Source of the DNA: Psychrobacter sp. UBA3962
Lineage (GTDB): Bacteria > Pseudomonadota > Gammaproteobacteria > Pseudomonadales > Moraxellaceae
NCBI RefSeq assembly: GCF_002385225.1
Contig: NZ_DGDC01000017.1
Location: 1-49,171 of the forward strand
Direction: 5' to 3'
Length of the DNA: 49,171 bases
The notes below the pieces were generated by a model. It was not told where the DNA came from. It saw only the letters and a program-made list of their open reading frames with translations, and did no database searches. Every line of letters starts with the position of its first letter. Positions within the stretch are counted from its first letter, which is position 1. Shown here piece after piece: positions 10,329 to 19,234 of the stretch. A program made the translations under genes and the position numbers.

Positions 10329-10855
10329 TGAAGATATCCTTAATGTACGCTAGCTAAGTGATTACACCGAAGGAATGAACAACTTTTTTATTGATTTGTC
10401 TTTTTACTAAAAGCTGTCAAGGAAATCCTTTTCCTTACCCATCGACTAAATTTCTGGCATTAGTATTTACTAATAGGTTTTATTAACTCATAGGCTTATA
10501 TCAATTAATTAGAGTCATGATTATTGTTCTATAACCTTTACAAACTTATTCAGCATAAATTTTCATAAAATAAGTGCTAGTAAATAAACTTCCTACCCTT
10601 CAGACGCCTACGATACTTCCATGACTCTATAACGATAGTACTTTTCGCACTCCAAAGTAGTAATGGTATAAACGTACTAAACTCTCTATTTAAAAAAATA
10701 AGTCATTTAAGCTAAGAACCCTCTAAACTGATTATTAAGGACAAAAAAATAAGCCACACTCTTAAGAATGTGGCTTATAAACTATGTCTTACTAAGTGTG
10801 GCTTATTTAATATTTCTTGCTATATACAATACAATGACTAAGGCCATTTTTTTAT
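10329..10855. other. 527-base AT-rich intergenic region before the OmpA lipoprotein gene
   Basis: It holds the terminator of the orphan Calx-beta gene near 10749-10778 and presumably the promoter of the OmpA-adhesin pair, for which I could not name a convincing -35/-10 pair. A small inverted repeat (AAGGAAA, 4-base loop, TTTCCTT) lies at 10419-10436. No reading frame with coding character, tRNA or mobile element was seen. Confidence 0.6.
10749..10778 (-). terminator. Rho-independent terminator of the orphan Calx-beta gene
   Basis: A 13-base stem (ATAAGCCACACTC paired with its near-complement, one G-T type pair) with a very short loop is followed on the minus strand by a run TTATTTTTTT. It lies about 80 bases past the stop codon at 10856. 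A third copy of one arm sits at 10795-10806. Confidence 0.8.
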
Positions 10856-12031
10856 TTATCCCATATCCCTAATGCTCATATTTGCTGCTGACTTATTTTG
10901 ATCAATAACAACAGCTTTAAAACCACCGCCATAAGCATGACTCAACTCAATATCAACAGCCTCAGAAGTTTCAACAATATGCTTATCTAAAGCAGCAATA
11001 TCAAAATCAAAACTTGCACTATTGGCGGGTACTATTAAACTTACTTTCCCAACAAAATCCGTTTCATCTGTCATTGTTCCCGAGTACTGAACTTCAACTG
11101 TTACATCAGTGTTTGCGATATTTAGGGCGCCCTTACTGTCTCGAAGTTCTATAGCAAATGAACCACCCCCTATTTGAAACGGGCCCTCATAGGCTAAGTC
11201 ATACTTCTCTATACTTGTAGCAGTGTTTTCTACAATGGAGACCAGTGCTAAATCTGGCTGCGTATTTTGGTTGTGCCTATCACAAGCCTGCCCAGAACAC
11301 TCTTTAATTTGAGCATTGACACCATTGGTTAATACTACCTCAAAGTTACTATCACAATATTCGTAATCACTATCTGAGAAGGCTTGGGTCACTGTATGAG
11401 AAATAATACCAGGGTTAAAAGTTAAGGTTCCTGCATCTAATCGATAACAATCGATATTCTCCACAGCGACTTTACCTAAAAAATAATCTACAGATGCCTC
11501 TCGGGTTAAAGGGGCTCCGGATAAGACAACCGTAAATTCTACGACACCTGCTACCCCATCTACTGTTATCTCTGCCACACTAAACCCATCCTGCTGATAA
11601 TCTATCATAGCTAGCTCTATAAAATTATGGCTCGCATCAATGGCTAAGTCTGCAAATTCATTACCTTTAATATCGATTAGGGCGACACTTAGCTGATCTA
11701 TCTGTTCTGCTTTAAGATAGCTTTCTAAAAAAGGCGCATACTCCGTACTGCTTGATCCCGAAGCAATTATAACGACCCTACTTCCAATATACTCATCTCC
11801 ATTGGCTGCTGTGCCGGTACAAATTATATTAACTGCCACCTCTTTATGCGCCGCAACTGGTTCATCATTATTATTGGTTAAACCAATACAGAGTTTTAAG
11901 TCCTGTGCTGCATAGACATTATTTACAGCATTAGTAATTGACACGTGAACCGTCTCAATGTTTTTAGTATGAGAAGTTTGAATTTCTTTGGTTTGAGAAG
12001 TATTAACTTTGGTTTCTTGGTTGTCCTGCAT
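10856..12031 (-). CDS. Orphan protein of three Calx-beta-like modules, no secretion signal
   Basis: 391 residues. After a polar, glutamine/threonine-rich head (1-28) come three modules matching the giant adhesin's module types in order A-B-A: about 28-140, 141-265 and 266-390. The third is closest to the adhesin, with SFAIELRDSKG, NTDVTVEVQYSG and GGGFKAV at the expected spacing. The first two are diverged and contain several cysteines. There is no signal peptide, BapA-type head, RTX repeat or type I target, and the protein ends exactly at a module boundary (NMSIRD). The ribosome site AAGGA is 6 bases before ATG. The frame is open throughout, so it may be a working gene; it could also be a surviving piece of a second adhesin gene. 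Function unknown; the relation to the adhesin is clear from sequence. Confidence 0.75.
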   Translation of the reverse strand: MQDNQETKVNTSQTKEIQTSHTKNIETVHVSITNAVNNVYAAQDLKLCIGLTNNNDEPVAAHKEVAVNIICTGTAANGDEYIGSRVVIIASGSSSTEYAPFLESYLKAEQIDQLSVALIDIKGNEFADLAIDASHNFIELAMIDYQQDGFSVAEITVDGVAGVVEFTVVLSGAPLTREASVDYFLGKVAVENIDCYRLDAGTLTFNPGIISHTVTQAFSDSDYEYCDSNFEVVLTNGVNAQIKECSGQACDRHNQNTQPDLALVSIVENTATSIEKYDLAYEGPFQIGGGSFAIELRDSKGALNIANTDVTVEVQYSGTMTDETDFVGKVSLIVPANSASFDFDIAALDKHIVETSEAVDIELSHAYGGGFKAVVIDQNKSAANMSIRDMG

Positions 12032-12384
12032 CCTTTGTCCTTGGTTGAATTACCGTGTAATTTCTCTTAAGCCCTCCTCAGTAAAACATATTTAAGCAAC
12101 ATTAGTTACTTAATAATAAAAAATAATCACAATCCATTACAATCTTAATTTTGCAACTTGCACACATAAACGGGCTTTAAAATGCTATAGTAAACCCCTA
12201 ATTAGACCCTATGTCTGCGTATCAAAATCACAGTATTTAAAGCAGAAAACCTTTCATTAAGTTATTGAAAAAATATAGCCTTTCTCTAAAGTTAACTTAA
12301 ACAAATTTTGTAATTTTAGTAGCAGTTGTCTCGCCCACAATTTTGCTTGCTTATTATCATCCGTTTATTAAAATCAGGTCGTTT
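12032..12384. other. 353-base divergent intergenic region between the Calx-beta gene and dnaE
   Basis: AT-rich spacer that must hold the two divergent promoters. On the plus strand an extended -10 is visible at 12183-12191. Nothing convincing was found for the minus-strand gene beyond its ribosome site. No coding frame or RNA gene was recognised. Confidence 0.55.
12183..12191 (+). promoter_or_regulatory. Possible extended -10 promoter for dnaE
   Basis: TGCTATAGT fits an extended -10 element about 195 bases before the dnaE start. No good -35 hexamer stands at the right distance, so this is tentative. Confidence 0.35.
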
Positions 12385-15300
12385 ATGGCATTTGTACATT
12401 TAGGCATCCACAGCGAGTTTTCAATTACCGACTCAATCATTCGTATCAAACCTTTGGTAAAGGCGGCGGCAGCTGATGGCCAAATGGCTTTGGCTTTAAC
12501 CGACTTGTCTAACTTATATGCCACTGTGAAGTTTTATCGTGCCTGCCTAGAGGCAGGGATTAAGCCCATTATTGGGGCTGAAATTATCTTGGATGATGAA
12601 AATACCCGCTTAACCTTATTGGCGATGAATAATGAAGGCTACCAAAGCATCACTCGCATTGTGTCACTAGGATTTACAGACGGCCGTATGAATCCCGAAA
12701 ACAGAGGCGTTCCTATCGTCAATAAAGAGCATTTAATGGCCAATAGTGAGGGGGTTATTGTCTTATTTACTGAAAAGTCGGATGTCGGCCAAGCTTTAAT
12801 GGGCTCAAATCCTGAGCGAGGCCATGAGCTCCTAGCGGAGTATCAATCTGTCTTTGAAGACCGCTTATACTTTGCTATAAAACGTACCAGACGTGTGGGT
12901 GAGGACACCTTTATTGAACAAGCCATTTTGGCAGGTCAGCGTCATGGCATCCCTATCGTCGCTCATAATGACGTGCGATTCTTAGTAGAAGATGACTTTG
13001 ATGCTCATGAGGCACGAGTATGTATTGCTTCCTCTCACGTTCTGGCCGACCCCAATCGCCCGCATGACTACTCAAGTGAACAATACTTAAAAACTCAAGC
13101 TGAGATGGTTCAGCTGTTTTCAGACATCCCTCAAGTAGTGGAAAACACTGTTATCCTAGCCCAACGCTGTAACGTTACCTTAACCCTTGGTATTAACGTA
13201 TTGCCTGAGTTCCCTGTCCCCAGAGGTGAAACCATTGAATCATTTTTCCGCTCTGAATCTAAGCGAGGACTAGAGGCTCGCTTGGATAAGCTGTATCCAG
13301 TTTCAGAACGAGATGACACATGGCTTGAGGTTAGAAAGCCTTATGATGAGCGCCTAGAGCACGAATTAAATATCATTCTGGAGATGGGATTCCCAGGCTA
13401 CTTCTTAATCGTAATGGACTTTATTCGCTGGGCTAAGGCCAATGGCGTACCGGTAGGTCCAGGCCGTGGCTCGGGAGCCGGCTCGTTAGTAGCGTATGCA
13501 CTTAACATTACTGACCTTGACCCCTTACATTACGACTTGCTGTTTGAGCGCTTCTTAAACCCTGAACGTGTTTCTATGCCCGACTTCGATATCGACTTTT
13601 GTATTGAAGGTCGCGACCGAGTGATTGAGTATGTGGCCAGTCAGTATGGCCGTGAAGCAGTGTCACAAATCATCACTTTTGGTACCATGGCAGCGAAAGC
13701 TGTGGTGCGTGACGTGGCGCGTGTTCAAAGTAAATCTTATGGTTTGGCCGATAAAATCTCAAAACTGATTCCTAAAACTCCAGGTATCTCATTGCGAGAT
13801 GCGGTGCTTGAAGAGCCACAATTAAAAGAATTGCTTTCAAACCCAGATAATATGGATTATGAGGATGCCAATGAAATTTGGGAGATGGCCTTAAAGCTAG
13901 AGGGCATTACCCGTAACGTTGGTAAGCATGCCGGGGGTGTATTGATTGCTCCAAATAAAATTACAGACTTTAGTGCTATCTATTGTGATGAAGAAGGTCA
14001 CCGAGTTAGTCAGTTTGATAAAGACGATGTAGAATCTGTCGGTCTAGTTAAGTTTGACTTCTTAGGCCTGCGAAACTTAACCGTTATTAATGCGGCGGTT
14101 AAGAACATTAATGAGCGCCGAGCTCGGGAAAAAAAGCCAGCACTTGAGCTAGAAGATTTGCCGCTAGATGACAAGAATGCTTATAAACTGCTGCAAGAGG
14201 CTAAGACCACAGCGGTATTCCAGCTAGAAAGTTCGGGTATGAAAAAGTACCTGTCTAAGCTACAGCCGACCAATATCGAAGACGTTATCGCGATGTGTGC
14301 GTTGTACCGCCCAGGCCCGCTAGATGCCGGTATGGTTGAGATGTACATTGACCGCAAACATGGCCGTGAGGAAGTAGTCTATGACCACCCTAACCTTGAG
14401 CCTATTTTAGAGAACACCAACGGAGTTATCGTCTACCAAGAGCAGGTTATGCAAATCTCTCAGGTGATGGCAGGTTATAGCTTAGGTGGTGCCGATATGT
14501 TGCGCCGAGCCATGGGTAAAAAGAAACCTGAAGAGATGGCCAAGCAGCGGGATATCTTCGTCACTGGGGCAACAGAACAAGGCATTGATCCTGTAGTATC
14601 AGGCGGTGTATTTGATCTGATGGAAAAATTCGCCGGTTACGGATTTAACAAATCACACTCGGCCGCTTATGGTGTCTTAGCTTATCAGACCGCTTATTTG
14701 AAGTACTACTATCCAGCTGAGTTTATGGCTGCCGTCTTAACCTCTGATATGAACAACACCGATAACGTGGTGTTCTTTATCAACGACTGCCGTGAGAACT
14801 TTAATTTAACAGTCGATAATCCTTCTGTTAACCGCAGTGAGTGGCACTTCGTTGCTGATAAACCCACCAATATTATTTATGGACTTGGCGCCATTAAAGG
14901 CGTCGGTGAAGGAGCGGTTGAATCCATCGTACAGGCAAGAAGTTTAGGCGGTCCTTTTAGCGATCTATATGACTTCTGCCGCCGCGTAGATATTAAAAAA
15001 GTTAATAAGCGCACTTTAGAAGCCTTAATTAAGTCGGGCTGTTTTGATGATTTTGCCATTACCTTACGCCCTGACTTAGAGGATGATCAGCATCATCAAA
15101 TTCGTGGCGCTCTAATGAAGCAGTTGCCTAGTGCCGTACAAGCAGCTGAGCAAGAGCGTCAAAATAACGAAATGGGCATGATGGATCTATTTAGTGAAGT
15201 CGACAACGCCACCACTGCCCCGCCGCTGCCTACGGGTCCTGAACTGATTTGGGGAGATAAGCACCGCCTTAAAGCTGAAAAAGATACCTTAGGGCTGTAC

Positions 15301-16005
15301 CTGACCGGACACCCTATAGATCAGTACCGTAAAGAGGTAGCGGTCTATACCAGCAATGCACGTCTAGATAACTTATCTGATACGGGCTATAACGGCAGCA
15401 CTCTGTTTGCTGGCCTAATTATGGATATTGCCAACTTTGGAAACCGCTGTGTAATTACCTTAGATGATGGCACGGCGCGGCTCGAGGTAAGCTGTTATGC
15501 TGAGCGTTACAATCGAATTAAAGATAAGCTCAAGGTCGATGAAGTTATTGTTATTAAAGGCGGTATCAGAGATCGTGATGGTCGCCTATTTGCACGTTTA
15601 GACAACGCTTATACTCTTCTTGAATGTCGTCAGCGTTGGGTGAAAAAAATTAGCATTAAGATTCATAGTGAAGACACCCTACTCTTAGACTCCTTAAAGC
15701 CTATATTAAAGCCTGCTCAGCTCGATATTATTCCAAGCATTTCAGCCCCTTCCTTTGAAGAAGAGGTCGATGAGAATGACGCAATGGAAGCTTATTATAA
15801 TGATGAGCAAGGTGCTATGGGTATCTCGCCAGTGCCCCTCAATCAAAACGATGGCTGTATTCCTGTTGCCCTTAACGTCTATACTGACTTTGCCATTGCT
15901 AGTGTTAGTTTAAATGATGATTGGCGGATTTATCCCACTGATGAAAATTTAATGCAGCTAGGTATTGCGGTGCCTGAGGATAATCTTTATTTCCATTACT
16001 CTTAA
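12385..16005 (+). CDS. dnaE: DNA polymerase III alpha subunit
   Basis: Catalytic subunit of the replicative polymerase. I place the start at the ATG giving MAFVHLGIHSEF, which matches the family N-terminus; an upstream in-frame TTG at 12343 is unlikely. The product is 1206 residues, close to the 1160-1200 usual for DnaE1. The N-terminal PHP domain begins with the HSEFSI segment. The palm carries the catalytic acid motif PDFDIDF at about residues 399-405, preceded by the GPGRGSGAGS loop. The KSHSAAYG and LAYQTAYLK motifs of the finger region follow, then a helix-hairpin-helix segment, an OB fold near the middle of the C-terminal third and a tau-binding tail. It stands alone, with its own terminator 24 bases after the stop. 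No key residue appears to be missing. Confidence 0.97.
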   Translation: MAFVHLGIHSEFSITDSIIRIKPLVKAAAADGQMALALTDLSNLYATVKFYRACLEAGIKPIIGAEIILDDENTRLTLLAMNNEGYQSITRIVSLGFTDGRMNPENRGVPIVNKEHLMANSEGVIVLFTEKSDVGQALMGSNPERGHELLAEYQSVFEDRLYFAIKRTRRVGEDTFIEQAILAGQRHGIPIVAHNDVRFLVEDDFDAHEARVCIASSHVLADPNRPHDYSSEQYLKTQAEMVQLFSDIPQVVENTVILAQRCNVTLTLGINVLPEFPVPRGETIESFFRSESKRGLEARLDKLYPVSERDDTWLEVRKPYDERLEHELNIILEMGFPGYFLIVMDFIRWAKANGVPVGPGRGSGAGSLVAYALNITDLDPLHYDLLFERFLNPERVSMPDFDIDFCIEGRDRVIEYVASQYGREAVSQIITFGTMAAKAVVRDVARVQSKSYGLADKISKLIPKTPGISLRDAVLEEPQLKELLSNPDNMDYEDANEIWEMALKLEGITRNVGKHAGGVLIAPNKITDFSAIYCDEEGHRVSQFDKDDVESVGLVKFDFLGLRNLTVINAAVKNINERRAREKKPALELEDLPLDDKNAYKLLQEAKTTAVFQLESSGMKKYLSKLQPTNIEDVIAMCALYRPGPLDAGMVEMYIDRKHGREEVVYDHPNLEPILENTNGVIVYQEQVMQISQVMAGYSLGGADMLRRAMGKKKPEEMAKQRDIFVTGATEQGIDPVVSGGVFDLMEKFAGYGFNKSHSAAYGVLAYQTAYLKYYYPAEFMAAVLTSDMNNTDNVVFFINDCRENFNLTVDNPSVNRSEWHFVADKPTNIIYGLGAIKGVGEGAVESIVQARSLGGPFSDLYDFCRRVDIKKVNKRTLEALIKSGCFDDFAITLRPDLEDDQHHQIRGALMKQLPSAVQAAEQERQNNEMGMMDLFSEVDNATTAPPLPTGPELIWGDKHRLKAEKDTLGLYLTGHPIDQYRKEVAVYTSNARLDNLSDTGYNGSTLFAGLIMDIANFGNRCVITLDDGTARLEVSCYAERYNRIKDKLKVDEVIVIKGGIRDRDGRLFARLDNAYTLLECRQRWVKKISIKIHSEDTLLLDSLKPILKPAQLDIIPSISAPSFEEEVDENDAMEAYYNDEQGAMGISPVPLNQNDGCIPVALNVYTDFAIASVSLNDDWRIYPTDENLMQLGIAVPEDNLYFHYS

Positions 16006-16028
16006 TTAGTTTAATACAGACCCCTGTG

Positions 16029-16048
16029 ATGCCTGCTTCTGCAGGCAT
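16029..16048 (+). terminator. Terminator of dnaE
   Basis: ATGCCTGC and GCAGGCAT form a perfect 8-base stem around a TTCT loop, followed by TTTTGTT, 24 bases after the dnaE stop. Confidence 0.85.
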
Positions 16049-16197
16049 TTTGTTAATTCACTTAAGCCTAAGTTTGGTGTAATCAAATAGCTTTTAAGGT
16101 GACTTTTCTTTAAACTAATCTTTATGCTAACTGATGCCTTAGATGCCTTACTATGAGTTATGCCCTTTTAAACTTAACTCTTTAAATAAGAAAAATA

Positions 16198-17049
16198 ATG
16201 ACTGTTTCCTCCTCTACCAATCACAGCAATCCCCAAACTGAAACAATAGGGCCTAGCGCTTTACTGAATAAACGTCTAAGCAATATTAAAATAGTTATGG
16301 TAAACACTACCCTGCCTGCCAATATTGGCTCAGCGGCAAGGGCCATGCTGACTATGGGATTAACAGATTTAGTAGTGGTTGATCCTAAGCTACCCATTGA
16401 TGAAGACAGTGTGGCGCATGCAGCAGGGGCTCAGTCTGTGTTAGCTAACTGCACTGTGGTAGAGAACTTAGAGGATGCCTTGGCTGATTGCCATCTGGTA
16501 TTTGCTGCTAGCAGTCGGCAACGACACATCCCCCGTCCTGTAGTCACACCCAACGAGGCCGCGGATATTATTTTAGGTAGGCCGACTGATGAGACCAAAG
16601 TCGCCATCTTATTTGGCCGTGAGGACCGAGGGCTAACCAATCAAGAATTGGCTTTAGCTGATTATCACATTCAGATTGACGCTAATCCCGACTATCCTGT
16701 GCTTAATGTGGCCTCAGCGATACAAGTTATTGCTAGTTTTATTTATAGTCGTTTTCTGCAGCATGACCTACAGGCTAAGCCAACTGATAATACCACTGAT
16801 ACCACCGAGATTGAGATAAGACAGAGACAAAGCTGGGACATGCCAGCCATCGATCAACATCAAAAAAACCAACTACAAACTCGAATTATTGAGTTAATGC
16901 AGCGTTTAGAGTTAGTAGAAAGCACAGAAGCTGATAAACTAAGAGAGCTGCCAAGTCGGCTATCCCGTTTGCTGTCAAGACTGCAGTTGGATCAAAAAGA
17001 ATTTGAAATTGTAAGCTCTATAATTGCTAAGATTAAACGAAAGTTGTAA
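16198..17049 (+). CDS. trmJ: tRNA (cytidine/uridine-2'-O-)-methyltransferase TrmJ
   Basis: SpoU-class (SPOUT fold) methyltransferase that 2'-O-methylates position 32 of several tRNAs. Motif 1 is seen as NTTLPANIGSAARAM (about residues 37-51), motif 2 around ILFGREDRGLTNQEL (about 140-155) and motif 3 around YPVLNVASAIQV (about 169-180), which forms the knot that binds S-adenosylmethionine. A C-terminal helical extension (about 205-283) is as expected for TrmJ and not for the shorter TrmL. The ATG at 16198 has only a weak purine-rich ribosome site. cysE follows 54 bases later on the same strand, an arrangement I associate with Moraxellaceae, and the two may share a transcript. Confidence 0.93.
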   Translation: MTVSSSTNHSNPQTETIGPSALLNKRLSNIKIVMVNTTLPANIGSAARAMLTMGLTDLVVVDPKLPIDEDSVAHAAGAQSVLANCTVVENLEDALADCHLVFAASSRQRHIPRPVVTPNEAADIILGRPTDETKVAILFGREDRGLTNQELALADYHIQIDANPDYPVLNVASAIQVIASFIYSRFLQHDLQAKPTDNTTDTTEIEIRQRQSWDMPAIDQHQKNQLQTRIIELMQRLELVESTEADKLRELPSRLSRLLSRLQLDQKEFEIVSSIIAKIKRKL

Positions 17050-17103
17050 CGTTATACTGACTTAAATTTTTAACCCACACTGATAATAAAATAAGACAAT
17101 CCT

Positions 17104-17970
17104 ATGAGACTAATTAAAGCCATTAAAAAAGCCAAGGCCTCATTACAAGAGGATATCGCTGCGGTATTCGAACGTGACCCAGCTGCTAGAAACAGTACAG
17201 AGGTTTTATTAACCTACCCTGGTATCCATGCTTTGATGCTACACCGCGGTGCTCACTACTTGTGGAATAAAGACTATAAGTTCTCAGCGCGAGCGATTTC
17301 TTATGGCTCTCGCATGCTTACCGGTATTGAGATTCATCCGGCAGCACAAATTGGCAGACGTTTTTTTATTGACCACGGTATGGGGGTTGTCATTGGTGAA
17401 ACCGCTAAAATTGGCGATGATGTCACCTTATATCATGGCGTTACCTTAGGCGGTGTCTCTCTAGGACAAGGCAAGCGTCACCCTACTTTAGAAGATGGCG
17501 TTATTGTGGGTGCTGGTGCCAAAGTATTGGGACCATTCACTGTGGGCAAAAACGCAAAAATTGGCTCCAATGCCGTCGTAGTAAAAGAAGTCCCTGCTGA
17601 AGCAACCATGGTCGGTAGCGCCGCTAGAATGATTAATGCTCCCACTGAAACTGAGTCAGAGTCGGTCAATGCCAATAGCCAAAAACCCAGTCAATCCGCT
17701 AAAGAGACAGACTGCCCAGAAACCTCTAAAAACTATGGGCAGCTTAATGGTAAGCGCTTGTCTGAAAGAGTCGACTTTAGCGCCTACGGTCTAAATCCAG
17801 ACTCAGAAGATCCAGTCGCTGAAGCCTTTAGCAAAGTACTGAGCCACATTCAGCAGTCTGAAACCCGCATTAATGAATTGCAAAAAGCATTGTGCAAACT
17901 AGACCCAACCTTTAAGCCCAAAGACTGTGAGAAAATCTCAGTAGATGAGATTGATATGATGAATAATTAA
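17104..17970 (+). CDS. cysE: Serine O-acetyltransferase
   Basis: First step of cysteine synthesis: acetyl-CoA plus L-serine gives O-acetylserine. The N-terminal helical part (1-70) includes the HRGAHYLW segment. A left-handed beta-helix of hexapeptide repeats (about 75-170) follows, containing IHPAAQIGRRFFIDHGMG and the GVTLGG loop with the active-site histidines. The core resembles the short EpsC-type enzyme. Beyond residue 180 there is an extra, polar tail of about 100 residues rich in Ser, Glu and Asn with a predicted helical end; it resembles no catalytic domain and may serve oligomerisation or partner binding. It lies 54 bases after trmJ and converges with the folK-like gene. Confidence 0.95.
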   Translation: MRLIKAIKKAKASLQEDIAAVFERDPAARNSTEVLLTYPGIHALMLHRGAHYLWNKDYKFSARAISYGSRMLTGIEIHPAAQIGRRFFIDHGMGVVIGETAKIGDDVTLYHGVTLGGVSLGQGKRHPTLEDGVIVGAGAKVLGPFTVGKNAKIGSNAVVVKEVPAEATMVGSAARMINAPTETESESVNANSQKPSQSAKETDCPETSKNYGQLNGKRLSERVDFSAYGLNPDSEDPVAEAFSKVLSHIQQSETRINELQKALCKLDPTFKPKDCEKISVDEIDMMNN

Positions 17971-18010
17971 TAAAGCTATTAATTGTTTAAGGATCAGAAA
18001 ACCATGACTT

Positions 18011-18039
18011 AATCACTGGCCTTAAGATAGCCAGTGATT
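18011..18039. terminator. Hairpin between the convergent cysE and folK-like genes
   Basis: AATCACTGGC and GCCAGTGATT form a perfect 10-base stem with a 9-base loop. The arm overlaps the last codons and stop of the folK-like gene. The T-run after it is short on the plus strand (TTTTG) and absent on the minus strand, so it is a moderate candidate for cysE. Confidence 0.55.
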
Positions 18040-18684
18040 TTGATAAAGCTCAATTAAACCTACCCATTCATGATTCTTGAATGGGTAGCGCTCTTCAACA
18101 GCAATGACCTCTCCCGAGTCGGTAACAATCGCTAAGATATCAATATCTATAATAACTACTCTATTTTTAGGCTCGGTAATAGATTGCAATAATTCATCAA
18201 CTTCAAGCCGATTAATCTTTTCGGCCTCATAACAATCTTGTTGGATCTGCTTTTCAATTACTTTACTGGCCTTCACCAGCTCCCCTAAAGTTAAGCAAGG
18301 CTGATCAGCTTGATTTAGCTTTAAATAACCGCACTGATTGGTATAGTCAGGCTTGGGGTTTTCCGCCGTCGCCGTATAATCCGGGTTTATAAACTCAGTC
18401 GACCAATACGCCTCAATCGCCTGATCTTCAAGCACCTTCCTACTTTGCTGCAAGTGATAGCTTGCTTCTTGGTTGCTACCCAACTCAACAATATAGCCTG
18501 CAGGGGCAATATCAGAAATCTGCAATAAAGGTTGAATCTCTGAAATGATTTGCTTCTTAAGATTGTCTTGAACACGCTTTAATTTATCAGAGTCATTTAG
18601 GGCATTATCTTGTTTTGAAATGCTTAGGCTATTTACATCAACCCCTTTAGTAGAAAATTGTGCCGATGGTTTATCACTACACAT
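18022..18684 (-). CDS. folK: Divergent FolK-like protein (hydroxymethyldihydropterin pyrophosphokinase)
   Basis: Probable folate-pathway kinase transferring pyrophosphate from ATP to 6-hydroxymethyl-dihydropterin. Evidence is the YIVELGSN segment (residues 64-71), matching the family's GLGSN start, the acidic pair DID at 180-182 in VVIIDIDIL, matching DLDIL, and the closing ERYPFKNHEWVGLIEL like the family's HPRL-R-FVL-PL end. The gene lies 58 bases after folB, the preceding pathway gene. Oddities: about 60 extra N-terminal residues, and neither the usual RWGPR segment nor the arginine three places before the first Asp. It could be a diverged active enzyme or a paralogue with lost activity. 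Start: ATG at 18684, 10 bases after GAGGGG; an in-frame TTG directly before it is also possible. Confidence 0.62.
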   Translation of the reverse strand: MCSDKPSAQFSTKGVDVNSLSISKQDNALNDSDKLKRVQDNLKKQIISEIQPLLQISDIAPAGYIVELGSNQEASYHLQQSRKVLEDQAIEAYWSTEFINPDYTATAENPKPDYTNQCGYLKLNQADQPCLTLGELVKASKVIEKQIQQDCYEAEKINRLEVDELLQSITEPKNRVVIIDIDILAIVTDSGEVIAVEERYPFKNHEWVGLIELYQNHWLS

Positions 18685-18742
18685 CAATAGTTAACCCCTC
18701 ACGGTTTTTTGAGATCCTATAGCTGTAAATCTACACTCAATT

Positions 18743-19123
18743 TTAGCTTGCAACAGAAGTTCTAATAATTTGTACTGCAACTGCATCAGCCTCTTTGATA
18801 GCGGTGGGCTTGGCGACACTAACTTCGACTTGAGTGGTGTTGTATTTAGTTAAGATATGCTCTGCAATCAACTCAGCCAATCGCTCAATCAGCATGGCTT
18901 TGGTTTGCTGGCATAGCTCAGTAATATCGTCACATATTTCTTTGTAATTAATAGCATCCTTGATATCATCGCTTTTACCCGCTTTGCTGATATCTGTGGC
19001 CATAGACACATCAATTAATAGGGGCTGCTCAATTTCACGCTCCCAATCAAACACCCCTATTACCGCCTTAACCTTCAGCCCTTTAACCTTGACGAAATCG
19101 GTGTTTTTCAGTGGTTCACTCAT
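18743..19123 (-). CDS. folB: Dihydroneopterin aldolase
   Basis: Cleaves 7,8-dihydroneopterin to 6-hydroxymethyl-dihydropterin and glycolaldehyde in folate synthesis. The 126-residue length is usual. Seen are VKGLKVKAVIGVFDWERE near the N-terminus, with the family's G-V-x-x-WERE pattern, the INYKEICDDI segment carrying the substrate-contacting Tyr, the helix with LIERLAELIA and its conserved Glu, and the C-terminal VSVAKPTAI with the catalytic Lys. The folK-like gene follows, so these two consecutive folate steps are probably co-transcribed. Confidence 0.93.
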   Translation of the reverse strand: MSEPLKNTDFVKVKGLKVKAVIGVFDWEREIEQPLLIDVSMATDISKAGKSDDIKDAINYKEICDDITELCQQTKAMLIERLAELIAEHILTKYNTTQVEVSVAKPTAIKEADAVAVQIIRTSVAS

Positions 19124-19234
19124 GACAATATTCTCATCTTATAAAAATAATTTTTTAGTAGGGTTAGTTTAGTGTTATTAACTTAATCGTTCTTTAGTAG
19201 GTGTAAAGGCAGCTAAGGATAGTTATTGGACTGA

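Noticed and set aside
12343..12384. Upstream TTG start for dnaE
   Set aside because: The family N-terminus begins at MAFVHLGIHSEF; the extra residues are not part of DnaE.
16431..16640. Minus-strand frame inside trmJ, like many others opposite housekeeping genes
   Set aside because: Shadow of a well-supported gene.
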